A DNA stretch of 64,000 bases from Methylococcales bacterium. GTDB taxonomy: Bacteria > Pseudomonadota > Gammaproteobacteria > Methylococcales > Methylomonadaceae. The position numbers were made by a program, and so were the translations under genes. Of the stretch, positions 8,161 to 17,481 are shown piece after piece (positions within the stretch are counted from its first letter, which is position 1; each line of letters begins with the position of its first letter). The stretch lies in NCBI GenBank assembly GCA_026399075.1, contig JAPLRR010000084.1, positions 62,001-126,000 on the forward strand. The letters run 5' to 3'. A model generated the notes under the pieces. That model searched no databases. It worked only from the letters and a program-made list of their open reading frames with translations, and was not told the DNA's origin.

Positions 8161-9624
8161 TTAGGGTGTCACCGTGGAACGGGAGGCAAGGCCGACCGCC
8201 GTTTCATCCCGCCAACCGCCACCCAATGCGCGATACAGTGAGACCATCCCCACCGCGACGTCGGTTTCAGCCTTGATGCGTTCATCGCTGACTTCCAGCT
8301 TGACCCGTTGTGCGTCCAGCGCTGAGAGTAGATCGGCATCCCCGTATTGATAAAGGGCATCAGCATCCCGCCGGGCTTGGTCTGACTTGACTTCGGCCTG
8401 AAGCAATTCGGCTAGCCGTTTTGCTGCTGAATTGTGCTGCACATAGGCGTTCTCCACATCCTCTAGGGCAGTCAGAAACGTTTTTTCGTAACGGGTGGCG
8501 GCTTGATCAAGCCGCGCATCGGCAGCGGTTATCTGGGCGCGGATACGTCCCGCATTAAAGATCGGTGCACTCAAGCCTGACCCTAGGGCATACACCCCTT
8601 CTGCCAGTGATGTAAAACCACCCACCGCCAATGTTCCGAATCCGCCGCTGGTGGAAATTACCAATTTGGGGAATAAATCCGCTTTCGCGGCACCCAAACT
8701 AGCCGCTGCCGCGCTAACTTCGGTTTTAGCCAGACGCAAGTCCGGCCTTTGCTCCAGCAATGCAGCGGGTATCAGGCTGGGCAGTAATGGCAACCGTTCC
8801 GGCAGTTTCGCCGCTTTGGCGAGCAAGGCCCGAAAATGATTTGGCGGCTTACCCGTCAACACGCCGAGTCGGTGGATGAGGGTGTCGGTCGCGCCTACTA
8901 AAGCGGGAAGACTTGCTTGAGTGGACAGCAGTTGGGTTTGCTGACGTGCCACATCCCCCTCACGGGCCAGCCCAGCCTGTGCCAAAGCCCGCACCACCCG
9001 TAAGCGTTCTTGCTGTAGAGTGATGTTATCTTCAAGTACGTGGGTGCGGGCTTGTAGGCCGCGCAATTCCAAATAATGGGTCGCAACTTGGGCCAAGAGT
9101 CCGACCAAAACCGCACGTTTGGCTTCGAGGCTGACGGTAGCTTGGGCCGCGGCGGCTTCCGCTTCCAAATGCCGGCCACCGAAGACGTCGATTTCCCAAC
9201 GGGCACTTAAACCCACGCTGACGAGGTTTCCGGTGGGCGTTATAAGACCAATGCCTTGTGGCGTCGGGGCCGCGATGATTCGGTCGATACGCTTTTCCCG
9301 ACCGCCGGACACGGAAAAATCGATGGTCGGATAAAGCGCAGATTCAGCGACCGTTACCGCCGATTGAACCTCGCGCACCCTAGCCCCAGCGATCCGTAAA
9401 TCGTGGTTCGCGGCTAGTGCATCGCTTATCAATAAGTCGAGCGTCGGGTCTTGGAAACCCTTCCACCATGATGCCAGCGCGTCCCGGTCTAAGGGCACGG
9501 CCACCGTGGGTTTGTGCTGCCAGTCGTTAATAATCGGCAGGGAAACCTGTGGCTCGACGCGGGTGGGGGTGCAGGCATTCAGAACGGCAAGCAAGGCAAG
9601 CAAGCGGATAAGTTTGCTGTTCAT
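8161..9624 (-). CDS. RND efflux outer-membrane lipoprotein channel (NodT/OprM family)
   Basis: A 487-residue outer-membrane factor. The signal ends in lipobox LNAC (Cys18). Two repeated OEP domains follow, recognisable by LRIAGARVREVQSAV, LRGLQARTHVL and the second-repeat segments LLEQRPDLRLAKTEV and ALEDVENAYV. It forms the trimeric TolC-like channel of the tripartite pump. It is the last gene of the three-gene efflux operon, and its ATG overlaps the stop of the permease gene by 4 nt. Confidence 0.93.
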   Translation of the reverse strand: MNSKLIRLLALLAVLNACTPTRVEPQVSLPIINDWQHKPTVAVPLDRDALASWWKGFQDPTLDLLISDALAANHDLRIAGARVREVQSAVTVAESALYPTIDFSVSGGREKRIDRIIAAPTPQGIGLITPTGNLVSVGLSARWEIDVFGGRHLEAEAAAAQATVSLEAKRAVLVGLLAQVATHYLELRGLQARTHVLEDNITLQQERLRVVRALAQAGLAREGDVARQQTQLLSTQASLPALVGATDTLIHRLGVLTGKPPNHFRALLAKAAKLPERLPLLPSLIPAALLEQRPDLRLAKTEVSAAAASLGAAKADLFPKLVISTSGGFGTLAVGGFTSLAEGVYALGSGLSAPIFNAGRIRAQITAADARLDQAATRYEKTFLTALEDVENAYVQHNSAAKRLAELLQAEVKSDQARRDADALYQYGDADLLSALDAQRVKLEVSDERIKAETDVAVGMVSLYRALGGGWRDETAVGLASRSTVTP

Positions 9625-12600
9625 TGGCTATCTCCAGTCTCTGATAAGGGGGGTTGATGGGATTCCTTAAAAGGTTCCTGTTCCGGGCCATGCAGCCGTT
9701 CGACCTTGAACCATGCCGCGTAAAGCGCGGGCAGGAAAAAAACGGTGAGCGCAGTGGCGACGATTAAACCGCCCATGATGGCGATGGCTTGGGGGCCGAA
9801 GAAATCGTTGCGGGATAAGGGAATCATCGCTAGCACTGCCGCGGCGGCGGTCAGCATAATAGGCCTGAAGCGGCGTACACTGGATTCGACGATGGCAGTC
9901 CAAGTATCCCGGCCAGCCTTTTCATCTTGTTGAATCTGATCGACCAGAATCACCGAATTGCGCATGACCATCCCCGCCAAGGCGATAATACCCAGCAGGG
10001 CCACGAAGCCAAAAGGCTGGCCGGACAACAGCAGCGCAAACGCCGCGCCGATAATGCCCAAAGGGGCGGTCATGAACACTAACAAGGTTTGCGATAGGTT
10101 CCGTAATTGCAGCATCAACAGCACGATTGTCACGACCACTACCAATGGAATCCAGATTAAAATGGATTTTTGCGCAATCCCGGCATCTTCCTTAGCCGCA
10201 CCGACCTCAATGAAATAGCCGGGTGGCAGTTCGGTACGCAGGGCTTCGATCTGCGGCAGTATTTCCGAGGCGACATCCGGTGCCAATGAGCCATCGACAA
10301 TATCCGACCGCACTGAGATGGCAGGAAACCGGTTACGCCGCCAGCGGATACCGTCTTCGAACCCGGTTTCTAGGGTCGCCAACTGCGCTAGTGGCACTGC
10401 CTGCCCATTGCTAGTCCGCACCGCCACATTTAGCAATTGGTCTGCGGTATCACGTTGGGGTTTTAGTGACCGCCAGACGATGTCGATCAGTTTGTCGCCT
10501 TCCCGAAATTGGCCGATGGTCATGCCGGTATAGTGGCTATGCAGGGCTTGCGCCAAGCTGGAGGTGCTGACACCTAGCGCACGGCCCTTTTCTTGGTCGA
10601 GATTCAGGCGCAGGGCGAGTAGACGTTCATTCCAGTCATCGTTCACGTCTATCGTATGTGGGTTGGCCTGGACGGCAGCTTTTACCCGATCAGCGATGCG
10701 CCGGACTTGCGCCGGGTCTTCGCCCAAGATACGGAATACTACCGGATATTCCAGCGGCGGCCCCACGTCCAGCCGCATGGTGCGCCCGCGCAGCTGCGGG
10801 AAATCGGTGGCGAATAAGTGGCGTAGCCGTTTGATAACCCGCTCACGGGCTACCGTATCGCGGGTCATCACCACGATTTGTGCGAGATTGGCATGATTGA
10901 GTTGCTGGGTAATCAGCAAGAAAAACCGCGGGCTGCCGCCGCCGATATAGCTGGCATAGTGCAGAACATCTTTGTCCTGGGCGAGGATCTTTTCGAGATC
11001 GTGGGCGGCTGCTTCGGTTTCGACGAAAGCGCTCCCTTCCGGCAGCCAGAGATCCACCATTACCTCGGGGCGATTGGAGAGCGGGAAGAATTGCTGGGGC
11101 ACTTTGGTAAGCGTGGCCACACCCACGCCAAACAAGGCCAAGGTGAATACAATCACGGGCAAGCGATGATCCACGCACCAGATAACCCAGCGTCGCAAGC
11201 GATTATAGAAGGGCGTATCGAAACGTTCGCCTGCCGCCAGCTGCCCTTGTCCAGACTTGAGCAGTCCATAACCCAAAAAGGGCGTGAACATAACCGCACC
11301 CACCCAGGACAGCAGCAGGGCAATAGCGACCACCTGGAAAATCGACACCGTGTATTCCCCGGCTTGGGAACGTGCCAAACCCACAGGCAAAAAGCCAGCG
11401 ACCGTAACTAAAGTCCCGGTAAGCATCGGGAACGCGGTTGCGCCATAAGCATAGGTCGCGGCGCGAAAGTGATCCCAACCTTCCTCCAGCTTTCTTGCCA
11501 TCATCTCGATGGCAATCATGGCATCATCGACCAACAAGCCCAGGGCCAGTATCAAGGCGCCCAAAGAGATACGGTGCAGGCTGATGCCAAAAACCAACAT
11601 GCACAACAGCGTGCCCGCCAAGACCAAAGGCACAGTTAGGGCAACTACCGAACCAGCGCGCCAACCCAAGCTGATAAAGCTGATCATCAAAACGGCGGCA
11701 AGCGCCTCAACGAAAGTGCGTAGGAACTCGCCGATGGCATTTTTCACCACCGTTGGCTGGTCGGCTACTTGCTCTATCACAAGCCCCACGGGTAATTCCT
11801 GCTGAATGCGGGCGATTTCGGAACTTACCGCTTTGCCCAAGGCCAGCACATCACCCTTCTGGTTCATTGTAATACCCACCCCCAAGACTTCCTTGCCGTT
11901 AAAATGCATTTTGAATTGCGGCGGATCGACATAACTACGGCTGACCTGAGCAATATCGCCAATCCGGAAGCTATTGCCATTGATCCGCAGGGTCAAATTA
12001 GCCACCTCGTCTACCGTGGCAAGCGCACCGCTGATGCGGATGGGCATATTGCGCCCAGCTTCGATCAAAGTACCCGCTGACGACATCGCATTTTGGGCCT
12101 GCAAGACTTGACCAATAAGCGCGGCATCAAGATTGAGTTCGGCCAGCTTCTTGTCGGAAAACTCGACGAATATCTTTTCATCCTGAACACCAATCAAGTC
12201 CACTTTCTCCACGTCCGGCACCCGCAGCAAGCGTTGGCGGGCCGAATCAACGAACGTTTTGAGGTCAGCATAATCATAGCCATCACCCGAGAAGGCATAA
12301 ATTAAGCTATAGGTATCCCCGAACTCATCGTTAAAGAACGGCCCGACTACCCCAGGCGGTAGGCTCATCGCAATATCACCGACCTTTTTGCGGACCTGAT
12401 ACCAAAGTTCAGGGATTTCACTAGGTGGCACATCCTCGCGCGGGGAAACGAAGATGACCGATTCACCCGGCTTTGAATAGCTGCGCAAGTAATTGAGATT
12501 GGGTAACTCTTGGATTTTCCGCTCTAGCGGGTCAGTGACTTGCTGTTCGACTTCCAAGGCAGTGGCACCGGGATACAGGGTCTTGACCACCATCACCCGG

Positions 12601-12734
12601 AAGGTGAATTCTGGATCTTCCCCTTGCGCCAAATTTATGTAGGCGAACACGCCGCCCACCATCAACAGGGCCATCAGCAGGCCTGTGAAAGCCCGGTTTT
12701 GCAAAGCCCATGCGGTAAGATTGAAGTTTTTCAT
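9621..12734 (-). CDS. RND-family efflux permease (AcrB/TriC-like)
   Basis: A 1037-residue inner-membrane proton-driven exporter. It has 12 membrane segments in two halves, each with a large periplasmic loop. TM4 carries the proton-relay pair in LLVDDAMIAIEMMARKLEEG (about residue 400), and the C-terminal half has the FVALLGIIALAGMVMRNSVIL segment. Full-length and uninterrupted. The EDPEF start region and sequence style fit the multidrug (HAE-1/TriC) branch rather than the metal-exporting HME branch, because the CusA-type charged signatures are absent. Substrate cannot be read from sequence. It overlaps both neighbours by 4 nt (ATGA). Confidence 0.93.
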   Translation of the reverse strand: MKNFNLTAWALQNRAFTGLLMALLMVGGVFAYINLAQGEDPEFTFRVMVVKTLYPGATALEVEQQVTDPLERKIQELPNLNYLRSYSKPGESVIFVSPREDVPPSEIPELWYQVRKKVGDIAMSLPPGVVGPFFNDEFGDTYSLIYAFSGDGYDYADLKTFVDSARQRLLRVPDVEKVDLIGVQDEKIFVEFSDKKLAELNLDAALIGQVLQAQNAMSSAGTLIEAGRNMPIRISGALATVDEVANLTLRINGNSFRIGDIAQVSRSYVDPPQFKMHFNGKEVLGVGITMNQKGDVLALGKAVSSEIARIQQELPVGLVIEQVADQPTVVKNAIGEFLRTFVEALAAVLMISFISLGWRAGSVVALTVPLVLAGTLLCMLVFGISLHRISLGALILALGLLVDDAMIAIEMMARKLEEGWDHFRAATYAYGATAFPMLTGTLVTVAGFLPVGLARSQAGEYTVSIFQVVAIALLLSWVGAVMFTPFLGYGLLKSGQGQLAAGERFDTPFYNRLRRWVIWCVDHRLPVIVFTLALFGVGVATLTKVPQQFFPLSNRPEVMVDLWLPEGSAFVETEAAAHDLEKILAQDKDVLHYASYIGGGSPRFFLLITQQLNHANLAQIVVMTRDTVARERVIKRLRHLFATDFPQLRGRTMRLDVGPPLEYPVVFRILGEDPAQVRRIADRVKAAVQANPHTIDVNDDWNERLLALRLNLDQEKGRALGVSTSSLAQALHSHYTGMTIGQFREGDKLIDIVWRSLKPQRDTADQLLNVAVRTSNGQAVPLAQLATLETGFEDGIRWRRNRFPAISVRSDIVDGSLAPDVASEILPQIEALRTELPPGYFIEVGAAKEDAGIAQKSILIWIPLVVVVTIVLLMLQLRNLSQTLLVFMTAPLGIIGAAFALLLSGQPFGFVALLGIIALAGMVMRNSVILVDQIQQDEKAGRDTWTAIVESSVRRFRPIMLTAAAAVLAMIPLSRNDFFGPQAIAIMGGLIVATALTVFFLPALYAAWFKVERLHGPEQEPFKESHQPPLSETGDSQ

Positions 12735-13855
12735 GACTGGTCTCCCTGCTTAGTAAGGCTTACTGTCTGGCCCTCTTTTAGCCGATGCACACCAGCAGTG
12801 ACAATGCGCTGCCCCGGTGTCAGACCAGATGCTTCAATGCGTTGGTCAGCTAAGGGTTGACCCAGAACCACCGGTATAGAATGAACCGTCATAGCCGCTG
12901 TATCCAACAGCCAAACTTTGGCTTGCAGCGGTTGTTCATGGGGTGCAAACACGGCGGAACGAGGAATCGCGAGATTGGATGAAATGGGTGGTGGCAGCCA
13001 GAGCGTGGCAGTCATACCCAACCGGGTAATTTCCCGGCCTTCAAGTAAGGTAGCCCGAACCCGGTAAGTACGGGTCGCTGGATCAGTGGAAGCCGCCACT
13101 TCGCGGATAGTGGCTTTGAGCCGACGTTCGGGGGCCACCGAAAGCGTCACGAAAACCGCTACACCAGGCAGTATTTCCGCTAAGCGCTGTTCAGGGATCT
13201 GGATCAACACTTCCTGTTCGTCCAATTGGGCCAAGCTTCCAAGCGACTGGCCTGCCGCCACCACTTCACCGGCTTCGACAGTCAGGGCGGTGATAACGCC
13301 GTCGCGCTCCGCCAACAGCTCAGCGTAACCCAATTGATTGCCAGTCTGCCGAAATTGCGCTTCAAGCGCTGCAACCCGCTCCCGCGCAGTGATGTCGGCT
13401 GTTTGTCGGCGCTCCCACTCGGGTGCCGAAATGACGTTCTGTGCCAATAATTCCTGGTAGCGGAGCAAATCCGCATGGGTCAAATGACTTTCTGCGCGGG
13501 CGGCGGCGAGTTGCGCCTTTAGGTTTCGCGTGGCAAGTTGATAATCGCTGGGTTCCAGTCGCGCAAGCACTTGTCCCTTATGGACGCGCTCACCAACGTC
13601 CACCAGTCTCGCTGCTAATTTTCCCGCAACACGAAAGGCGAGTGTGGTTTCACGGCGCGGCACAATTTCCCCGGCAAAGCTGGCCGGACTGAACACGGCA
13701 GTTTCGCCTACCTGAAAAACCCAAACTGGGCGGGGTGGTGCGACGCTTTCAGGCGGTGAGGAACAACCGACCGCGAAGAAGACCAGCAGGGACAAGAGCA
13801 CTGTTCTCAGCAAGAGACGGCGGCGGGCATTACGTGGATAGATTAGATTGCACAT
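12731..13855 (-). CDS. RND efflux periplasmic adaptor (membrane fusion lipoprotein)
   Basis: A 374-residue adaptor. I place the start at ATG 13855 (MCNLIYPRN), because a longer frame upstream would run through the divergent TetR gene. Signal with lipobox FFAVGC (Cys31). Next come the lipoyl half-motifs (RRETTLAFRVAGKLAARLVD and GVITALTVEAGEVVAAGQSL) around a helical hairpin, then the beta-barrel and membrane-proximal domains. It links the permease to the outer-membrane channel. First gene of the operon; its promoter lies in the 67-bp gap shared with tetR. Confidence 0.92.
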   Translation of the reverse strand: MCNLIYPRNARRRLLLRTVLLSLLVFFAVGCSSPPESVAPPRPVWVFQVGETAVFSPASFAGEIVPRRETTLAFRVAGKLAARLVDVGERVHKGQVLARLEPSDYQLATRNLKAQLAAARAESHLTHADLLRYQELLAQNVISAPEWERRQTADITARERVAALEAQFRQTGNQLGYAELLAERDGVITALTVEAGEVVAAGQSLGSLAQLDEQEVLIQIPEQRLAEILPGVAVFVTLSVAPERRLKATIREVAASTDPATRTYRVRATLLEGREITRLGMTATLWLPPPISSNLAIPRSAVFAPHEQPLQAKVWLLDTAAMTVHSIPVVLGQPLADQRIEASGLTPGQRIVTAGVHRLKEGQTVSLTKQGDQS

Positions 13856-13869
13856 GACTTTACCATTAA

Positions 13870-13887
13870 GTATACTGAACCGTATAG
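13870..13887. promoter_or_regulatory. Candidate TetR operator in the divergent promoter
   Basis: GTATAC (13870-13875) and GTATAG (13882-13887) form an inverted repeat with a 6-nt spacer (5 of 6 positions symmetric). It lies in the 67-bp gap between the adaptor gene and tetR. TetR repressors of RND pumps usually bind such a site and repress both genes. The assignment is inference from position and symmetry. Confidence 0.5.
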
Positions 13888-13922
13888 TAATTCTATATAT
13901 ATTTACTGGACAGTCAAGTATT

Positions 13923-14555
13923 ATGAAAAAAACATCGACAAACAAGCCTGGCCGCCCCCGCGACCCCGAGCGGATGCGCAAGGTCATCGAGGCGGCGGCC
14001 CAGCAGTTCTTGGAACAAGGATTCGAACGAACCAGCATGGAATCGGTCGCCCGCAGCTCTGGCGTTTCAAAAATGACGATTTATTCGTATTTCCCGACCA
14101 AGAGTGCGCTGTTCGAAGCGGTAATCGGACAACGCACCGACCGGGTGTTCGATCTTGATGGCAACGAAGCGGTAAACCCCAAGCTGCCCAAGGAAACCCT
14201 GACCATTATCGGCAGACGTTTTTTGGCATTAATGCGTGACGAGGAGGTGATCGCCCGCCACCGGATTATGTTTGCGTCGGCGGGTGTCCACGAAGAGGCT
14301 TGCGTGGCATTCTTACGGCAAGGGCCGCAGAAGCTTATCGCCCAAGTAAAGGATTATCTCGACAGCGCTATCGGGGCAGGTACCCTCGCCCCCCACGACA
14401 CAGAAGTTGCCGCCAACCAATTTCTGTCCTTATTCCTGGGGGAAGGGCATATCAAGGCAATGTTGGGGCTAGGAAAGCCTACGCATGATGAGGATCAACG
14501 TCTGATTGATCTGAATGTCGGTATGTTTTTGCGGGCATACGGCATGGCGAACTGA
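13923..14555 (+). CDS. TetR/AcrR-family regulator of the efflux operon
   Basis: A 210-residue TetR protein. The start is ATG 13923 (MKKTSTNKPGRPRDPERMRK); a longer frame would begin inside the adaptor gene. The N-terminal helix-turn-helix spans about residues 15-60 with FERTSMESVARSSGVSKMTI and YSYFPTKSALFEAVI. The C-terminal ligand domain resembles the AcrR-like TetR C-terminal family. Divergent from the pump operon, so a local ligand-relieved repressor is likely. Confidence 0.92.
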   Translation: MKKTSTNKPGRPRDPERMRKVIEAAAQQFLEQGFERTSMESVARSSGVSKMTIYSYFPTKSALFEAVIGQRTDRVFDLDGNEAVNPKLPKETLTIIGRRFLALMRDEEVIARHRIMFASAGVHEEACVAFLRQGPQKLIAQVKDYLDSAIGAGTLAPHDTEVAANQFLSLFLGEGHIKAMLGLGKPTHDEDQRLIDLNVGMFLRAYGMAN

Positions 14556-14696
14556 GCTTTTACTGTCATGGTCTACTAAGCTTGGACACTGTTATTGCCG
14601 GTAAATAGAAGACGGCCACATGCTAAGATTCCCAGTAGCGTGAAGATTGCGAATGTGCGAGGATAAGCCAATACCAACTGTCGCCTTGGAATGCAC

Positions 14697-15542
14697 ATGA
14701 ACCCCGATAATTATTTTACTTCCGCTTATGGTGTCCGGATACCCTACATTATTTACGGTACAGCCTGGAAAAAAGACTGCACGGCAACCTTGGTAGAACA
14801 CGCGGTCAGTCTGGGTTTCCGTGGCATTGATACCGCCTGTCAACCCAAACATTACAACGAAGTGGGGGTCGGGGACGGTGTGGCCGCCTGTCTGGAACAA
14901 GGGCTAGAACGTTCTGAACTTTACCTGCAAAGCAAATTCACCCCATTAAATGGCCAAGATCCAGAGCGGGTACCTTATGACAGCAAAGCCAGCCTGGCTG
15001 AACAAGTGGCGCAATCATTCCAGACATCGCTGAAAAACCTGCAAACCTCGTATTTAGATTGCCTGATACTGCACTCACCGTTGGCAAACCCGCAGCAAAT
15101 GGAAGAAGTGTGGCAGGCAATGGAACAGATTTTTGACTACGGCGGTGCCAAGCAATTGGGGATCAGCAACTGCTATGACCTCCAACAGCTTAAACTGTTG
15201 TATCAAAATGCCACGGTCAAACCGGCTGTTATCCAGAACCGTTTTTATGATAAATCCCAGTATGACAGAGCCATCCGTAATTTTTGTCAGCAGCAACAGA
15301 TAATTTATCAAAGCTTCTGGACGTTAACCGCCAATCCCAATGTTTTGGCACATGCCACGCTTAGATCCTTGGCTGCGAACTATCAGCGTAGCCCCGCCCA
15401 AGTGTTTTTCCGCTACTTGAACCAAATCAACATTATTCCCTTAACAGGCACGACATCGGAAACCCACATGAAAGAAGATCTGGCCATCATTGATTTTGAA
15501 CTGACCGCCGACGAGTGTGACGCCATAGGAAAGTTGCTTTAG
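14697..15542 (+). CDS. Aldo/keto reductase
   Basis: About 281 residues, an NAD(P)H-dependent TIM-barrel oxidoreductase. The catalytic tetrad is visible: Asp in GIDTACQ, Tyr in KHYNEVGVG, Lys in LQSKFTPL and His in LILHSPL. SP-Q-FFRY and IIPLTGT near the C-terminus fit the cofactor region. GGA at 14688-14690 is 6 nt before ATG 14697; ATG 14691 is in the same frame but too close to it. Carbonyl substrate unknown. It is monocistronic and ends in a strong hairpin. Confidence 0.9.
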   Translation: MNPDNYFTSAYGVRIPYIIYGTAWKKDCTATLVEHAVSLGFRGIDTACQPKHYNEVGVGDGVAACLEQGLERSELYLQSKFTPLNGQDPERVPYDSKASLAEQVAQSFQTSLKNLQTSYLDCLILHSPLANPQQMEEVWQAMEQIFDYGGAKQLGISNCYDLQQLKLLYQNATVKPAVIQNRFYDKSQYDRAIRNFCQQQQIIYQSFWTLTANPNVLAHATLRSLAANYQRSPAQVFFRYLNQINIIPLTGTTSETHMKEDLAIIDFELTADECDAIGKLL

Positions 15543-15576
15543 GCAATTGACATCACGTATACAGGTTCATATTTCA

Positions 15577-15610
15577 GTCACTTGCGTTAAGTAATGTTAA
15601 TGCAAGTGAC
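15577..15610 (+). terminator. 14-bp hairpin after the aldo/keto reductase gene
   Basis: GTCACTTGCGTTAA (15577-15590) pairs with TTAATGCAAGTGAC (15597-15610), with one G-T wobble and a 6-nt loop. It lies 35 nt after the stop. No T-run follows. It may terminate the transcript or protect its 3' end. Confidence 0.45.
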
Positions 15611-15704
15611 AATTGGACTACAGTGATGAGCCGATAGGCTTTATAAAACCCGGCTGTAATTCTTTAGTCTTACTATCAACAACCTAATCAGGATAAAAAT
15701 ATAG

Positions 15705-16277
15705 ATGAACAATCAAGAATTAATAAAAGTATGGGATCTGCCACTAAGAATTTTCCACTGGCTTCTGGTTGCGGGGTTCATTGTTGCTTACCTGACCGAG
15801 GATGATTTATTGACTGTCCATGTTTGGGCGGGTTATATGGTAGCTGGACTGCTCTTGTTTAGATTGGCTTGGGGATATATCGGCAACCAATACGCCAGAT
15901 TTTCCAGTTTTTTATGCCGCCCGGCACTTTCCCTAGCTTTTGTTAAAGACCTTTTCGCGTTAAAAACCAAACGCTATATAGGCCATAATCCGGCAGGTGC
16001 TGCGATGATAGTGTTGTTACTACTTTGCTTAACAATAACCGTTCTGACAGGTTTTGCCGTGTATGGTGCTGACCAAGCAGCCGGGCCTTTGGCTTCAATA
16101 GGTTCAAGCAACGAAAAATTGTGGGAAGAAATCCATGAGTTTTTTGCAAACTTTACACTAATGCTGGTAGCTCTCCATGTATTGGGTGTCGCCATAGAAA
16201 GCTATATCCACCGTGAAAATCTGGCAAGATCGATGGTCACTGGCTATAAAAAATCGACCGATCCAGAACAAAAATAA
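15705..16277 (+). CDS. Cytochrome b561 / Ni,Fe-hydrogenase-type b cytochrome
   Basis: A 190-residue inner-membrane protein with about four transmembrane helices. Candidate haem-ligand histidines are in RIFHWLLVAGF, LTVHVWAGYMV, WEEIHEFFANF and MLVALHVLGV. The starting WDLPLRIFHWLL and the GYIGNQYARF loop are typical of small di-haem b cytochromes that pass electrons to periplasmic partners. AGGA lies upstream of the ATG. No partner gene (hydrogenase, c-type cytochrome) is adjacent. Confidence 0.9.
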   Translation: MNNQELIKVWDLPLRIFHWLLVAGFIVAYLTEDDLLTVHVWAGYMVAGLLLFRLAWGYIGNQYARFSSFLCRPALSLAFVKDLFALKTKRYIGHNPAGAAMIVLLLLCLTITVLTGFAVYGADQAAGPLASIGSSNEKLWEEIHEFFANFTLMLVALHVLGVAIESYIHRENLARSMVTGYKKSTDPEQK

Positions 16278-16583
16278 CTGGATTGAAAGCACTTGCAAAC
16301 CGACCCCCATCGTTGTTGTTGAGCTATAAACAGCAGTTTTATCCTGCTTGTGTAATAGCTCAATCTGGTAACTTTGTGCTTGGCTTAGCTGTTTATAGTT
16401 TTTCATGCGCTTCTCGTCTTTGGTCGGATTGAAAAAGGCGGGGAACTATATCAGCTAGCCTTCTTCAATCCCAAGGATTTTCGATTGCACTTATCAGTTG
16501 AATGTAAGCTTTATTATTGGTTATTATTCATAATTAAATTCCGGCAGGGCGAATCTCTCAAAATAAGCATTGTTAATGTGGTG
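16278..16583. other. Intergenic stretch with IS30 relic
   Basis: 306 bp between the cytochrome gene and the transglutaminase stop. Apart from the IS30 fragment at 16329-16406, I see no gene or clear signal. Confidence 0.5.
16329..16406 (-). pseudogene. N-terminal relic of an IS30-family transposase
   Basis: ATG at 16406 starts MKNYKQLSQAQSYQIELLHK, which matches the opening of IS30 transposases (MKxYxQLTxxxRYQIxxLxK). The match ends after about 25 residues and runs into unrelated sequence. No inverted repeats or remaining transposase are visible. Confidence 0.6.
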
Positions 16584-17411
16584 CTAGCTATTTTGAAGGA
16601 CGCACTCATTCACCTCATCCGTACGAACCCTGAAGCTTTCCAAGGTATTGGGGCCGAAAGTACAGGCAATGGCTGTATCAGCCGCATCCCGGCCACGGGC
16701 GATTAGCACCCGTCCGATGCGTGGGATGTTGTTGCGGGCGTCAAAGGTATACCAATTCCCGTCAAGATAGGCCTCGAACCAACCGGCAAAATCCATCACG
16801 CCATAGGGTGGTGGCATACCGATGTCGCCAAGATAGCCGCTACAGTATCGGGCTGGAATATTCATACAGCGGCAAAAAGCGATGGCAAGGTGCGCATAAT
16901 CACGGCACACCCCTGATTTTTCCTGAAATACCTCCCATGCAGTTTTGGTGCGGCGTGCGTATTCATAGCCAAAGGTAATATGTTGGTTAACATAGTCGCA
17001 GATTGCCTGCACCCGCGCCCATCCGGTTGGTGATTTATCAAACAATTGCCAGGCTATCACAGACAGGCGGTCGGTTTCACAATAGCGGCTCCCTAATAGG
17101 AATAACAGCGTCTCGTAAGGTAGTTTTTCAACGGGTGTTTGTTTGGCTTGTGAGCATATCCGGTCTGGCTGGCCAGTGTCCGTCACAAGCGCGTCAGTGG
17201 AAAGTCTGAGCCGTCCTTGGGGTGCGACAATACGACTACACCAGTTACCGAAATGGTCGCGATAGGCGGTAATCGGTATGGGCGGATCTGTGATCAGGTA
17301 GTCCGGTATGATGATGTCTGAGGCACGTGTGTAGTGTACGCTCAAGGTTAGGATCATTGGTGTCGGTTGTGGACACTGGTAAATCAGTTCATAGCCTATT
17401 CTAATTTTCAT
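16584..17411 (-). CDS. Transglutaminase-family protein of the Anbu operon
   Basis: A 275-residue protein. ATG 17411 has AGGAGC 5 nt upstream and is preferred over the in-frame start at 17495. An N-terminal beta domain (residues 1-100) precedes the transglutaminase core with nucleophile Cys169 in KSGVCRDYAHL and Asp224 in YTFDARNNIPRIGR. At the place where many relatives have HAW, this protein has FAGWFEAYL, so the usual His is not obvious. The RVLIARGRDAADTAI and FGPNTLESFRV tail is typical of transglutaminases linked to Anbu. Third gene of the minus-strand cluster, likely acting on a peptide tag or product. Confidence 0.85.
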   Translation of the reverse strand: MKIRIGYELIYQCPQPTPMILTLSVHYTRASDIIIPDYLITDPPIPITAYRDHFGNWCSRIVAPQGRLRLSTDALVTDTGQPDRICSQAKQTPVEKLPYETLLFLLGSRYCETDRLSVIAWQLFDKSPTGWARVQAICDYVNQHITFGYEYARRTKTAWEVFQEKSGVCRDYAHLAIAFCRCMNIPARYCSGYLGDIGMPPPYGVMDFAGWFEAYLDGNWYTFDARNNIPRIGRVLIARGRDAADTAIACTFGPNTLESFRVRTDEVNECVLQNS

Positions 17412-17481
17412 GGTGTAGCTCCTGCTGAGGCTAGGGTAGCCGTGAACAAACTCTGGCGGATGGTTGCTGGGAAAGTCCTGA

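Noticed and set aside
8898-13692. Many open frames of 60-180 codons within the efflux operon
   Set aside because: High-GC shadow frames on both strands of well-supported genes; none shows a domain motif.
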